DNA of 64,000 nucleotides from Microbispora hainanensis (GTDB lineage: Bacteria; Actinomycetota; Actinomycetes; Streptosporangiales; Streptosporangiaceae), in assembly GCF_006874475.1 (NCBI RefSeq), contig NZ_VIRM01000054.1:1-64000 (forward strand), given 5' to 3'. Below, piece by piece: positions 53,617 through 61,991 of this stretch (its first letter is position 1; each line of letters starts with the position of its first letter). The notes beneath the pieces were generated by a model. That model worked only from the letters and a program-made list of their open reading frames with translations. It was not told where the DNA came from and did no database searches. A program made the translations under genes and the position numbers.

Positions 53617-54455
53617 CAGCGGGCCTCCCCCAGCTCGATCGGCACGCCCACGAGCGAGCCGTACTCGGTCCACGAACCGTCGTAGTTCTTGACGTTGGGC
53701 TGGTCGAGCAGCTCGTGCAGCACGAACCAGGTGTGCGCGGAGCGCTCGCCGATGCGGCAGTAGGCGATGGTGTCCTTGGAGAGGTCCACGCCGGCGCCGG
53801 AGTAGAGCTCGCGGAGCTCGTCGTCGGAGCGGAAGGTGCCGTCGTCGTTGGCCGCCTTGGACCACGGGATGTTGCGGGCGGTGGGCACGTGGCCGCCGCG
53901 CTGCGCCGCCTCCTGCGGAACGTGGGCCGGGGCGAGCAGCTTGCCGGTGAACTCGTCGGGAGAGCGCACGTCGACCAGGTTCAGCTTGCCGATCGCGGCG
54001 ACGACGTCGTCACGGAAGGCGCGGATGTCGTTGTTCGGCTCCTGGGCCGCGTACTGCGTGGCCGGGCGCTCGACGACGTCCGTCACCAGCTCGCGGGACT
54101 CCAGCTCCCACTTCTTGCGCCCGCCGTCGAGCAGCTTGACGTTCTCGTGGCCGTAGACCTTGAAGTACCAGTAGGCGTAGGCGGCGAACCAGTTGTTGTT
54201 GCCGCCGTACAGGACGACGGTGTCGTCGTTGGCGATGCCGCGCGACGACAGCAGCGCCTCGAAACCGGCCTTGTCGACGAAGTCGCGGCGGACCGGGTCC
54301 TGCAGGTCGGTGCGCCAGTCGATCTTCACGGCACCGCGGATGTGACCCTTGTCGTAGGCGCTGGTGTCCTCGTCGACCTCGACGAGCACGACACCCGGCG
54401 AGTCGAGATTGGCCTCGACCCAGTCGGCGTCCACCAGAACGGCGGAGCGGCTCAT
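53616..54455 (-). CDS. Thiosulfate sulfurtransferase (SseA/CysA2-like rhodanese)
   Basis: A 279-residue tandem rhodanese. The first, inactive domain has VLVDADWVEANLDSPG and GHIRGAVKIDW. The second has the active-site loop with Cys near residue 232 (IAYCRIGERSAHTWF). It moves sulfane sulfur from thiosulfate or a similar donor. The operon order DUF4395-sulfurtransferase-sseC with an upstream Cys leader peptide matches the mycobacterial cysA2-sseC2 region. It overlaps the DUF4395 gene by 4 bp. Confidence 0.94.
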   Translation of the reverse strand: MSRSAVLVDADWVEANLDSPGVVLVEVDEDTSAYDKGHIRGAVKIDWRTDLQDPVRRDFVDKAGFEALLSSRGIANDDTVVLYGGNNNWFAAYAYWYFKVYGHENVKLLDGGRKKWELESRELVTDVVERPATQYAAQEPNNDIRAFRDDVVAAIGKLNLVDVRSPDEFTGKLLAPAHVPQEAAQRGGHVPTARNIPWSKAANDDGTFRSDDELRELYSGAGVDLSKDTIAYCRIGERSAHTWFVLHELLDQPNVKNYDGSWTEYGSLVGVPIELGEAR

Positions 54456-54862
54456 TGGATTCTCCCAGGTTGTAGACGGCGAATGAGCAGGTACATTTCG
54501 CAGCCCAGGCAGAAGCCGAACGCTGCGTTGAGGAAGGCGGCCAGCAGTGCCGCTGCTGTCGCACCCAAGGCCAGTGCGGTGATCCCCGCCGCGAATCCGA
54601 TCAGTCCCACGACCGCGAATCCCAGCCCGACGGCCTGCGCGAACCGCGGCGGCGCCGCGTCCTCCGTCTCGGCCGGCGGCTTCAGTCTCGGCCGTACGAA
54701 CCGGCGGAAGACCAGCCCGTACGGCGACGCGTCAGCGGCGCCGAGCGCGAAGACGATCGCCTGCGCGGCGAGCAACCAGGGATTCTGAGTGACCAGTACG
54801 ACCGCGAGGACCACACTGGTCACGGCCGCGCCGAAACGCGGGCCACGAGGGTCGATCTGCAT
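54452..54862 (-). CDS. DUF4395 membrane protein
   Basis: A 136-residue protein with four hydrophobic segments and the DUF4395 pattern: DPRGPRFGAAVTSVVLAVVL, WLLAAQAIVFALGA, FAVVGLIGFAAGITALALGA, FLNAAFGFCLGCEMYLLI. The C-terminal CLGC pair is conserved and could take part in thiol or sulfur chemistry at the membrane. It is first gene of the sulfur operon, 57 bp downstream of the leader peptide. Confidence 0.88.
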   Translation of the reverse strand: MQIDPRGPRFGAAVTSVVLAVVLVTQNPWLLAAQAIVFALGAADASPYGLVFRRFVRPRLKPPAETEDAAPPRFAQAVGLGFAVVGLIGFAAGITALALGATAAALLAAFLNAAFGFCLGCEMYLLIRRLQPGRIQ

Positions 54863-54919
54863 CGTGGGGATGCTCCTGAAGGATTCTTGGAAGGCGGCAC
54901 GAAGCCGCAGGAATCACCC

Positions 54920-55003
54920 TCAGGCCATGCGACAGAGCGATGTCGCGACGCGGCAGAAGTCCACCGCGCGCCGCTTCGTGAGCAGCTCTGTCGTGGGAGT
55001 CAT
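54920..55003 (-). CDS. Cysteine-responsive leader peptide (leaderless)
   Basis: A 27-residue peptide starting MTPTTELLTKRRAVDFC and ending CRMA, with the RRAVDFCR...LCR layout of actinobacterial two-cysteine leader peptides. TACTGT at 55011-55016 lies 7 bp before the ATG and TGTGAC is 18 bp farther, so transcription should start at the ATG. In mycobacteria such peptides stall ribosomes when Cys-tRNA is low and so control downstream sulfur genes. Here they would control DUF4395-sseA-sseC. Confidence 0.85.
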   Translation of the reverse strand: MTPTTELLTKRRAVDFCRVATSLCRMA

Positions 55004-55035
55004 GACCACGACAGTACCTTCCGTCTCGGCATCTG

Positions 55036-55494
55036 TCACACCTTGTCCGATGGCTGAGACGGCCCGTGAGACGCGCCGTCCACGGCCGCCCCGAGCGCGG
55101 CGATGACGTCGGCCTTGCGCGGCTGGCCGGACGCCCTCTTCACCACGTTGCCCGCCCGGTCGAGGACGAGCACGGTCGGGGTGCGCAGCACGTCGAAGCG
55201 CCTGACCAGATCGAGGCGCGACTCCGCGTCGATCTCCACGTGCCGGACGCCCGGGACCATGCCGGCCACCTCGTCCAGGACCCGGCGGGTCGCGCGGCAG
55301 GGCTGGCAGAACGCGGTCGAGAACTGGACCAGCGTGGCGCGCTCGCCGAGGTCGGCGCCGAGATCACCGCTCGTCACCGCGGCGTGTTCCACGACCCGCA
55401 TCCTTCCGTCGCGCCGTCTCAGGAGCAGCCCGACGACCACGCCCAGGACGAGCGTGGCCGCGAGGGTCGCGATTCCTGCCATCACCGTCTGCAA
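55036..55494 (-). CDS. Membrane-anchored thioredoxin-like protein (ThiX-like)
   Basis: A 152-residue protein: one N-terminal membrane helix (IATLAATLVLGVVVGLLLRR), then a thioredoxin fold with the redox motif FCQPCRAT near residue 63 and a cis-Pro in LRTPTVLVLDRAG. It matches the thioredoxin (ThiX) found beside cysA2-sseC in mycobacteria. The predicted location is the membrane, with the thioredoxin domain facing the cytoplasm if the RRR after the helix follows the positive-inside rule. It stands just upstream of the leader peptide. Confidence 0.9.
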   Translation of the reverse strand: MQTVMAGIATLAATLVLGVVVGLLLRRRDGRMRVVEHAAVTSGDLGADLGERATLVQFSTAFCQPCRATRRVLDEVAGMVPGVRHVEIDAESRLDLVRRFDVLRTPTVLVLDRAGNVVKRASGQPRKADVIAALGAAVDGASHGPSQPSDKV

Positions 55495-55539
55495 CCGTAC
55501 GCCCGGCGCGGCCGATTCCCGCGCCGGGTCACGGCAGGG

Positions 55540-56508
55540 TCACAGACTGACGGCCACGAGGACGCGGCCGGCCGAGTCGGCCAGCTCGATCCGGTCGATC
55601 TGACCGGGGCGCAGCGCGGTCGAGCCCTCGAGGACCATGTTCCGACCGCGGAACTCGCCTCTGCCCACGGTCCAGCTGCCGAGGGTCGAAACCGCGCCGT
55701 CCTTGGACACCGCGTGCAACGTGCAGACCGTGCCCGCCGGGACGCCGGCGACCCTGGCGACGACCTGTGTCCCGCCGTCGTGCGGCACGAGCCGTACGGT
55801 GATCCGTACGTCGCCGCTGCTCCCGCGCACCTCGGACGGCACGGGCGACGCGGCGACGGGCGTCTCGGCGGGCGGCGGCTGGACCTTCCTCGCCACCGCC
55901 CCTGCGGAGGACTCGGCCGAGGGAGCGGACGAGGGCCTGGACGAGGACATGGGTGTGGGCGGCTCCTTGGCGGCGAAGGGCTCCACGAGAGCCTCCGCCG
56001 ACTTGTCGGCCTGCACCTTCCGATCCTGCGCCGACCGATCCTGGGCCGACCGATCCTGGGCCATCTCTCCCTGACCTGCCTGGTCCGCCTGGGCCGGGGC
56101 CGCCGCGGCCGACCCCGCCACCGTGGTCCCCGTCCCCCGCATCGTCGCCGACACCCACGCCGTGCCTCCCGCGGCCGCGACGACGACGGATGCGGCGAGC
56201 GCCAGCAGCACACGGGACCGGCGCCCACGCCGCGCGGGCGCCGCGTCCACTGCCTGGGGCGCGGCTTCGGGCACGCTTGCCGCACCCGAGAAGACGCCGT
56301 CGAGCACGGCGCGCGGCGGCGCGGCGGCCCGCTCGATGTCCTCGGCCGACACGCGGGCCAGCAGCGGCGGCAGCCCGGACAGCTCGGCCAGCTCCGCCCG
56401 GCAGGCCGCGCACGTGTCCAGGTGGGCCTCGACCTCGGCGGTCTCCTCGGCGTCGAGCGCCCCCAGCACGTACGAGCCGAGCGAGATCCGCACCTCCTCG
56501 CAGGTCAT
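55540..56508 (-). CDS. Anti-sigma factor with zf-HC2 (ZAS) domain
   Basis: A 322-residue protein. The N-terminal zinc-binding anti-sigma motif is HLDTCAACRAEL (H-x3-C-x2-C) near residues 29-40. A membrane helix follows (VLLALAASVVVAAAGGTAWV). The outside part has a linker with a SAQDRSAQDRK repeat and a C-terminal anti-sigma-K-like domain (ITVRLVPHDGGTQVVARVAG, IDRIELADSAGRVL). It overlaps the ECF sigma gene by 4 bp and should hold that sigma at the membrane until a signal arrives. Confidence 0.92.
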   Translation of the reverse strand: MTCEEVRISLGSYVLGALDAEETAEVEAHLDTCAACRAELAELSGLPPLLARVSAEDIERAAAPPRAVLDGVFSGAASVPEAAPQAVDAAPARRGRRSRVLLALAASVVVAAAGGTAWVSATMRGTGTTVAGSAAAAPAQADQAGQGEMAQDRSAQDRSAQDRKVQADKSAEALVEPFAAKEPPTPMSSSRPSSAPSAESSAGAVARKVQPPPAETPVAASPVPSEVRGSSGDVRITVRLVPHDGGTQVVARVAGVPAGTVCTLHAVSKDGAVSTLGSWTVGRGEFRGRNMVLEGSTALRPGQIDRIELADSAGRVLVAVSL

Positions 56509-57095
56509 GGCGCCAGCCCCCGTTCCTCCAGGGCGAGCTTCAGCGCCCGGAGGGCGTAGTAGGTCCGCGACTTCACCGTTCCCGGCGGGATGCCGAGGAT
56601 CTCCGACGCCTCCTTCACCGATCTCCCCCGGTAGTACGTCTCCAGGAGCACCTCGCGATGCTCCGCTCTGAGCGAGGCCAGCGCCTCCGCGATCCCCCAC
56701 GACTCGACGGCCCGTTCCAGCTCGTCGTCGGCGGGCAGCACGGCGAGCGCCTCGTCCCCGGTCTCCTGGGGCCTGGACTTGCGGGCCCGGTGCTGATCGA
56801 CCACGAGGTTGCGGGCGACGGTGAACAGCCACGCGCGCACCGGGCGTCCCTGGAGTCCCGAGGGATGCCGCCAGGCCCGAAGCAGCGTCTCCTGCACCAC
56901 GTCCTCCGCCCTGCCCGGATCACCGGTCAGCCGCAGCACGTAGCCGTACAGCGGCCCTCCGTGATCCTCCCAAAGTGCGCGTATGAGCTCCTCGTCGGCG
57001 GTTCCGGCTGGACTCACACCCTCATCACGTACGCCAGGCCGTGGCGGTTCGGCGGTGTGACGATCGTCACGCGGGGTCTCATCGAAGGGGGACAT
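56505..57095 (-). CDS. ECF-family RNA polymerase sigma factor
   Basis: A 196-residue ECF sigma. Region 2 includes LYGYVLRLTGDPGRAEDVVQ and TLLRAWRHPSGLQGRPVRAW; region 4 includes LASLRAEHREVLLETYYRGR, SVKEASEILGIPPGTVKSRT. It resembles the SigL/SigK-type group with a zf-HC2 anti-sigma. Regulation is expected through the co-translated anti-sigma factor. The start may be internal (the first 30 residues are variable). It overlaps the end of the DUF2993 gene by 17 bp. Confidence 0.93.
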   Translation of the reverse strand: MSPFDETPRDDRHTAEPPRPGVRDEGVSPAGTADEELIRALWEDHGGPLYGYVLRLTGDPGRAEDVVQETLLRAWRHPSGLQGRPVRAWLFTVARNLVVDQHRARKSRPQETGDEALAVLPADDELERAVESWGIAEALASLRAEHREVLLETYYRGRSVKEASEILGIPPGTVKSRTYYALRALKLALEERGLAP

Positions 57096-57759
57096 CGGAC
57101 GCGGTGCCCTGGACCGCGAGCCCTTCGCTCGTCGACTTCACGCGGGTGATCCTGAGGTTGAGCGGCAGGTCCTTCACCGGCACCGTGAACGACATGAGCC
57201 GCTCGGGGTTCGGCACGGGGATGCCGCCGGCGATCTTCACGTTCGCGGGCGTGAGCCGTATCCCGCCGTTGACCACCTGGATCTTCATGTCGGCGGTGAC
57301 CGGCACCTGGTTTCCGAGCACGGGCACGTTGCCCGAGACGCGGATCTTGTCGTCGCCGGTGCCTTCGACCTTGATCCCGCGCGGCGCGCGGGCCGACAGG
57401 GTCTGCCGGGAGATGACCACGGTGCCCGTCACGCGGTCGGCCTTGATCTTGGTGGTCGCGGCGTTCCGGATCAGGTCGGAGAGCGGGGCGGTGACGCCAT
57501 AGACGGTGGCGTCGATGCGTTCGAGTTGCACCCCCTCCCGCTCCACCTTCCCGATGCCGATGCTGATCTCCTCGTATCGGCCCGAGATGGCCTGGGTGAG
57601 GAACGGTAAGCCCTTGATCTGCACCGAAGGGGTCTCCTCAAGGTCATACGTGGCCTCGATCTGGCGGGCGATCTCACGCTGCACCCCGATCACGGCGACC
57701 CGGTCGAGCACGACGAGCGCGATGGCCAGCAGGGCCACGGCGACGACCAACTTGCGCAT
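57079..57759 (-). CDS. DUF2993 (LmeA-like) exported protein
   Basis: A 226-residue protein with an N-terminal membrane helix or signal (LVVAVALLAIALVVLDRVAV) and a DUF2993 lipid-binding-like body: VQIKGLPFLTQAISGRYEEI, ATVYGVTAPLSDLIRN, GIRLTPANVKIAGGIPVPNP. LmeA of mycobacteria, from the same family, takes part in mannan elongation in the envelope. A specific role here is unknown. The 3' end overlaps the ECF sigma start. Confidence 0.88.
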   Translation of the reverse strand: MRKLVVAVALLAIALVVLDRVAVIGVQREIARQIEATYDLEETPSVQIKGLPFLTQAISGRYEEISIGIGKVEREGVQLERIDATVYGVTAPLSDLIRNAATTKIKADRVTGTVVISRQTLSARAPRGIKVEGTGDDKIRVSGNVPVLGNQVPVTADMKIQVVNGGIRLTPANVKIAGGIPVPNPERLMSFTVPVKDLPLNLRITRVKSTSEGLAVQGTASDVPLR

Positions 57760-57847
57760 CCGACCCCTCCGAAGGCGCCTTTGCGATCAGGGTAGTGCCT
57801 TGACCGGCAAGATTTGCCCGATTGACGGGAGAGGCACGTAAGGTCGC

Positions 57848-58096
57848 TCATCCCCCGGCGAAGGGGGGTAAAACTTCGACCACGGCGCCGTCGGGGAGGT
57901 CGATCGTCTTCGGATCGCGCGTGCCGACCGGGGCGCCGTCGACGAGGAAGGAGCACCGGCGCAGCACGCGCTCGACGGCCGGGTCGCGCGAGATCCCCGC
58001 GAGCAGATCTCCCAGCGTTTCGGCGTCGAACGGCTCCTCCGGCACGCCGGCGGCCTCCTTGGCCGCCGCCCAGTAGCGGATGGTTCCCCTGGCCAT
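57848..58096 (-). CDS. MoaD/ThiS-family sulfur carrier protein
   Basis: An 82-residue ubiquitin-fold carrier (GTIRYWAAAKEAAGVPEEPF at the start) ending in the Gly-Gly tail (VVEVLPPFAGG) that is thiocarboxylated. Likely a MoaD-like subunit of molybdopterin synthase, though no moaE lies nearby. It is divergent from glnR. Confidence 0.92.
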   Translation of the reverse strand: MARGTIRYWAAAKEAAGVPEEPFDAETLGDLLAGISRDPAVERVLRRCSFLVDGAPVGTRDPKTIDLPDGAVVEVLPPFAGG

Positions 58097-58343
58097 GGCG
58101 TACCGTTCCCCTCACTCTCACGTCACCCCGCGGAAGCTCTCCGTCACCGTCACGTTACGGTGGTAAACCACGTGACGTGTTGTTCACACGGGTGACGCAC
58201 ATTGGACGCAAACTTCGTGTGGGCTACCCTACGAATTATTGGACTCGGGCGATGTAGCCCCCGGGTCCTTACGTGTTTGTACGGCTGTCGCGGTTTCCAG
58301 TGCTGCAAACGGCGCCGAGCCGACATGGTGCGAGGAGGCTCAT

Positions 58344-59051
58344 GTGAGCAATCTGCTCCTGCTGACCAACGCTCTGGAGCCGTCGGCGGAGGTGCTCCCG
58401 GCACTCGGACTGCTGCTGCACTCGGTGCGGGTCGCGCCCGCCGAGGCCTCCGCGCTGATCGACACACCCCCGGCGGACGCCATCCTGGTGGACGCGCGCC
58501 GTGAGCTCGTGCAGGCCAAGAGCCTGTGCCGGCTGATGCGCACGACCGGCGTCACCTGCCCGCTGATGGTGATCGTGACCGAGGGCGGCCTCGCGGCGAT
58601 GACGGCGGAGTGGGGTGCGGACGACGTGATCCTCGACACCGCGGGGCCCGCGGAGGTCGAGGCCCGGCTGCGGATGGCGGTCGGACGGCTGTCGCTGGCC
58701 GCCGCCGACGAGGTCCCCGACGAGATCCGCAGCGGCGACCTGTCGATCGACGAGGCGACCTACACGGCCCGGCTGCGCGGGCGCGCGCTGGACCTCACCT
58801 TCAAGGAGTTCGAGCTGCTGAAATACCTCGCCCAGCACCCGGGCCGGGTCTTCACCCGCGCCCAGCTGCTGCAGGAGGTCTGGGGCTACGACTACTTCGG
58901 CGGCACCCGCACCGTGGACGTGCACGTACGGCGCCTGCGGGCCAAGCTGGGCGCCGAATATGAGGCGCTCATCGGAACCGTCCGCAACGTCGGTTACCGG
59001 TTCGTCCCCGACCGCGGCGAGCAGAACGAGGCCGAACCCGCCAGACGCTGA
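58344..59051 (+). CDS. glnR: Nitrogen regulator GlnR
   Basis: A 235-residue OmpR-type orphan regulator. The receiver-like domain ([40 protein letters not shown]) lacks the usual acidic pocket, as in GlnR. The winged helix is [52 protein letters not shown]. GlnR controls glnA, amtB and other nitrogen genes in actinobacteria. The GTG at 58344 has GAGGAGG five bases upstream. The neighbourhood with mshD and pit matches Streptomyces. Confidence 0.94.
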   Translation: MSNLLLLTNALEPSAEVLPALGLLLHSVRVAPAEASALIDTPPADAILVDARRELVQAKSLCRLMRTTGVTCPLMVIVTEGGLAAMTAEWGADDVILDTAGPAEVEARLRMAVGRLSLAAADEVPDEIRSGDLSIDEATYTARLRGRALDLTFKEFELLKYLAQHPGRVFTRAQLLQEVWGYDYFGGTRTVDVHVRRLRAKLGAEYEALIGTVRNVGYRFVPDRGEQNEAEPARR

Positions 59052-59089
59052 CGGCCCGCCCCCTGGGGGGACGGGCCGTCGCTGTTTTT
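59050..59089 (+). terminator. Terminator of glnR with T-run
   Basis: Arms GACGGCCCG and CGGGCCGTC (plus inner CCCC/GGGG pairs) start at the glnR stop codon and are followed by GCTGTTTTT. Confidence 0.85.
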
Positions 59090-59093
59090 GTGA

Positions 59094-60914
59094 TTACCGG
59101 ATGAGGGTGATGCGGCCGGTCGCCGGCGGGGCGATCGGCGAGTGCGCGCCCATGTAGGCGACGAACGCGTCGATGTCCAGCGGGCCGCTCCACAGGTCGG
59201 TGCCCTGGGTGAAGACGGTGAAGCCGTCGCCGCCGCCGACGAGGAAGTTGTTGGCCGCCACCCGGATCTGCCGGCTGTCGGTCACCGCGGTGCCGTTGAT
59301 CTTGATGTCGGAGACCCGCGAGCCCACCGGCTTCGTCGTGTCGAAGGTGTAGGTCAGCGACGAGGACGGCTGCAGGATCCGCTGCGTGATGCCGCCCGTC
59401 ACCGGGTCGACCGACCAGATCTGCTGCTCGAGCAGCGCCTTGAGCTGGGCCCCGGAGAGCGTGACGACCTGCATGAGGTTGTTGAACGGCTGCACCTGGA
59501 AGGCCTCGCCGTACGTCACGACGCCGTCGCCCTCGGCACCGCTCTGCGCGTAGGACAGGTCGGTGCGGACGCCGCCCGGGTTCATCAGCGCGATCTCCGC
59601 GTTGCCGCCGTCCTTGGTCGCCTCCAGCTGCGCGTCGGCGATCAGGTCGCCCAGCGGGGTCTCGCCCACGTTGCTGCCGCGGCCGATGTTGGCCGTGATC
59701 GAGCCGATCGGCTTGTTGGCGACGGTCGAGACCCGCTCCTGCCAGGTCTTGATGTACGCCTCCGTGTCGGCGTCCGGGGTGACGGTGCGGGTCACCACGT
59801 TGTTCTTGGCGACGACGCTGGAGCGGACGATGTCCTTCGTCTTACGGTCGACCTGGAAGTCGACCTGGGTGATCGCCCGGCCGAACGACGAGCCCTGGGT
59901 GTAGACGCGGTCCTGGCCCGCCGGGTCCTTCACCTTGCAGACGTACGCCTGGTGGCTGTGGCCGCTGATGACCAGGTCGATCTGCGGGTCGAGGCCGGTG
60001 GCGATCCGCGAGCCGTTGCCCGGGATGACAGGGCAGGAGCTGGGGTCCTGGTTGGGGGTGATGTTGTCGCCCTCGTGGACCAGCACGACCTGCGCCTTGA
60101 CGCCCTGCTTGGCGAGCTCCTTCGACACCTTGTTGGCCGCCGCGACCTCCTCGGTGAACTGCAGGCCCTTGATGCCGGCGGCGGTGACGATGCTGGGGGT
60201 GGTCTGGGTGACCAGGCCGATAAAGCCGATCTTCACCCCGTGGATCTTCTTGACGTAGTAGGGCGGCAGGGCGTAGTCGCCCTTGCTCTCCTTGACCACG
60301 TTCGCCCCGAGGTAGTCGAAATTTGTGCCCTTCCATGTGCCCGCCGGGGAGCAGCCGTCGACCGGGTGGCAGCCGCCGTTCATGATGCGGTTGAGCTCGT
60401 CGATGCCCTCGTCGAACTCGTGGTTGCCGGCCGAGGAGGTGACCAGGCCGAGCTTGTCGAGCAGCGCGACGGTCGGCTCGTCGTGGTAGGCGGCGGACAG
60501 CAGCGGCGAGGCGCCGATGAGGTCGCCCGCGGCCACGAGAAGGGTGTTGGGGTCGCGCAACTGCTTGAGGTGGGCGGCCAGATAGGACGCGCCGCCCGCG
60601 ATCGAGTACTTCGCGCCGGGGATGCCGGTGAGCGAGCCGTCGGTGTCGACGTTCGCGCCGTTCGGGTCGAGGATCCGGGAGCTGGACCCGGTCGGGGGCT
60701 CCAGGTTGCCGTGGAGGTCGTTGATGGTCAGCAACCGGACGGGAACGGACGGACCAGGCTTGTCAGGCTTTGGGGGCTTTGGGGGGTTGGGGGCCGTGGG
60801 GGGGTTGGGGGGCTTGGGACCGGGAGATGCGGCTGCCGTGCCCATCGTGAGGGCCGCGACGCCGACCATTGCGGCGCCGGCGATGGCCAGTCGCGTGAGG
60901 GATGCTCGGGTCAT
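59094..60914 (-). CDS. Secreted 5'-nucleotidase / bifunctional metallophosphatase
   Basis: A 606-residue exported enzyme. A signal peptide (LAIAGAAMVGVAALTMGTAA) is followed by a Pro/Lys-rich linker (PPNPPTAPNPPKPPKPDKP). The calcineurin-like metal site has LLTINDLHGNLEP, AAGDLIGASPLLS, SSAGNHEFDEG and DLVISGHSHQAYVC. The C-terminal 5'-nucleotidase domain has IGRGSNVGETPLGDLIADAQ and ALMNPGGVRTDLSY. It should release phosphate from extracellular nucleotides; pit and the phosphate regulators elsewhere in the window fit this role, though no PHO box was picked out here. Confidence 0.93.
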   Translation of the reverse strand: MTRASLTRLAIAGAAMVGVAALTMGTAAASPGPKPPNPPTAPNPPKPPKPDKPGPSVPVRLLTINDLHGNLEPPTGSSSRILDPNGANVDTDGSLTGIPGAKYSIAGGASYLAAHLKQLRDPNTLLVAAGDLIGASPLLSAAYHDEPTVALLDKLGLVTSSAGNHEFDEGIDELNRIMNGGCHPVDGCSPAGTWKGTNFDYLGANVVKESKGDYALPPYYVKKIHGVKIGFIGLVTQTTPSIVTAAGIKGLQFTEEVAAANKVSKELAKQGVKAQVVLVHEGDNITPNQDPSSCPVIPGNGSRIATGLDPQIDLVISGHSHQAYVCKVKDPAGQDRVYTQGSSFGRAITQVDFQVDRKTKDIVRSSVVAKNNVVTRTVTPDADTEAYIKTWQERVSTVANKPIGSITANIGRGSNVGETPLGDLIADAQLEATKDGGNAEIALMNPGGVRTDLSYAQSGAEGDGVVTYGEAFQVQPFNNLMQVVTLSGAQLKALLEQQIWSVDPVTGGITQRILQPSSSLTYTFDTTKPVGSRVSDIKINGTAVTDSRQIRVAANNFLVGGGDGFTVFTQGTDLWSGPLDIDAFVAYMGAHSPIAPPATGRITLIR

Positions 60915-61044
60915 GACCTCCGACAGTAGAGCGGGGAGCTGAGCGGGAAATTGCGCAGAGATAACGATTCAGGGAGAGAACGCATGGCGTCTATTGCCGA
61001 AGCCCGGTAGGGAGATCGCCGGGCCTTCACTTATCGTGCCAGAC

Positions 61045-61935
61045 ATGGACGTACGCGTGGAGATCACGGAACGGCTCGGCGACGAGCAGGTGGCGGCGGT
61101 GCTCGCCCTGGTGGAGGCGGCCGCCGAGGCCGACGGTGTGGCTCCGCTCAACGAGCATGTGACGCTCCAGGTGCGCCACGGCGCCGAGCCGGGTGCGAGA
61201 GCCGTACTGCTGTACGCGGACGGGAACGTCGCGGGCTTCGCCCACCTGGACCCGGCCGACCCGGAGGACGGGCCGAGCGGCGAACTCGTGGTGCATCCCG
61301 CCTTCCGCGGGCGCGGCCTGGGCCGGCGACTGCTCGGCGAGGCCCTGGAGGCGAGCGGGGGCGGGCTGCGTCTGTGGGCGCACGGCGACCTGCCCGGCGC
61401 CGCCCGTCTCGCGGCGAGCGCGGGCCTGGCCCGGGTGCGCTCCCTGTGGCAGATGCGCCGCCCGCTGTCCGAACCCCTGCCCGCCGCCGCCCTCCCCGAG
61501 GGCGTACGGCTGCGCACGTTCGAGCCGGGACGCGACGAGAAGGCGTGGCTGGCGCTCAACGCGGAGGCCTTCGCCACCCACCCCGAGCAGGGCTCCTGGA
61601 CGGCCGCCGACCTCGAACTGCGGGAGCGGGAGCCGTGGTTCGACCCCGCCGGCTTCTTCCTCGCCGTACGGGGAGACACGCCGGCGGGCTTCCACTGGAC
61701 CAAGGTGCACCCCGGCGACGAGCCGATCGGCGAGGTCTACGTGGTGGGGGTCGCGCCCGGCGAGCGCGGCACGGGCCTCGGCCGGGCGCTGACGCTCGCC
61801 GGGCTCGAACACCTGCGCGCGCTCGGCCTCTCCCAGGTCATGCTCTACGTGGACGAGGAGAACACCGCGGCGGTCCGGCTGTACGAGTCGCTCGGGTTCA
61901 CGCGGTGGAACACGGACGTGATGTACCGGTGCTGA
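61045..61935 (+). CDS. mshD: Mycothiol synthase MshD
   Basis: Last enzyme of mycothiol synthesis: acetylates the Cys amine of Cys-GlcN-Ins with acetyl-CoA. A 296-residue protein of two GNAT domains. The first has GELVVHPAFRGRGLGRRLL, the second GEVYVVGVAPGERGTGLGRA. It has the family's NEHVTLQVRHG stretch and the ending LYVDEENTAAVRLYESLGFT. It is divergent from the 5'-nucleotidase gene, with a hairpin terminator after its stop. Confidence 0.94.
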   Translation: MDVRVEITERLGDEQVAAVLALVEAAAEADGVAPLNEHVTLQVRHGAEPGARAVLLYADGNVAGFAHLDPADPEDGPSGELVVHPAFRGRGLGRRLLGEALEASGGGLRLWAHGDLPGAARLAASAGLARVRSLWQMRRPLSEPLPAAALPEGVRLRTFEPGRDEKAWLALNAEAFATHPEQGSWTAADLELREREPWFDPAGFFLAVRGDTPAGFHWTKVHPGDEPIGEVYVVGVAPGERGTGLGRALTLAGLEHLRALGLSQVMLYVDEENTAAVRLYESLGFTRWNTDVMYRC

Positions 61936-61942
61936 GACGCCG

Positions 61943-61973
61943 ACGGGCCGGTCCCCCGCGGGGGCCGGCCCGT
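61943..61973. terminator. Hairpin terminator between mshD and pit
   Basis: Arms ACGGGCCGG and CCGGCCCGT are followed by TTCG; an inner CCCC/GGGG can extend the stem. The flanking genes are convergent. Confidence 0.82.
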
Positions 61974-61991
61974 TTCGTATGAGAGCGTCCT

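Noticed and set aside
58150-58200. GlnR-box-like sequence (GTTAC-N5-TAAAC) upstream of glnR
   Set aside because: The spacing is one base short of the usual GTnAC-N6-GnAAC pattern and the match is weak, so it is not listed as a site.
59142-60929. Plus-strand open frame of about 595 codons opposite the 5'-nucleotidase
   Set aside because: Shadow of the nucleotidase gene; no domain pattern and Val/Asp/Arg/Gly-rich composition. The opposite strand has signal peptide and all metal-site motifs.
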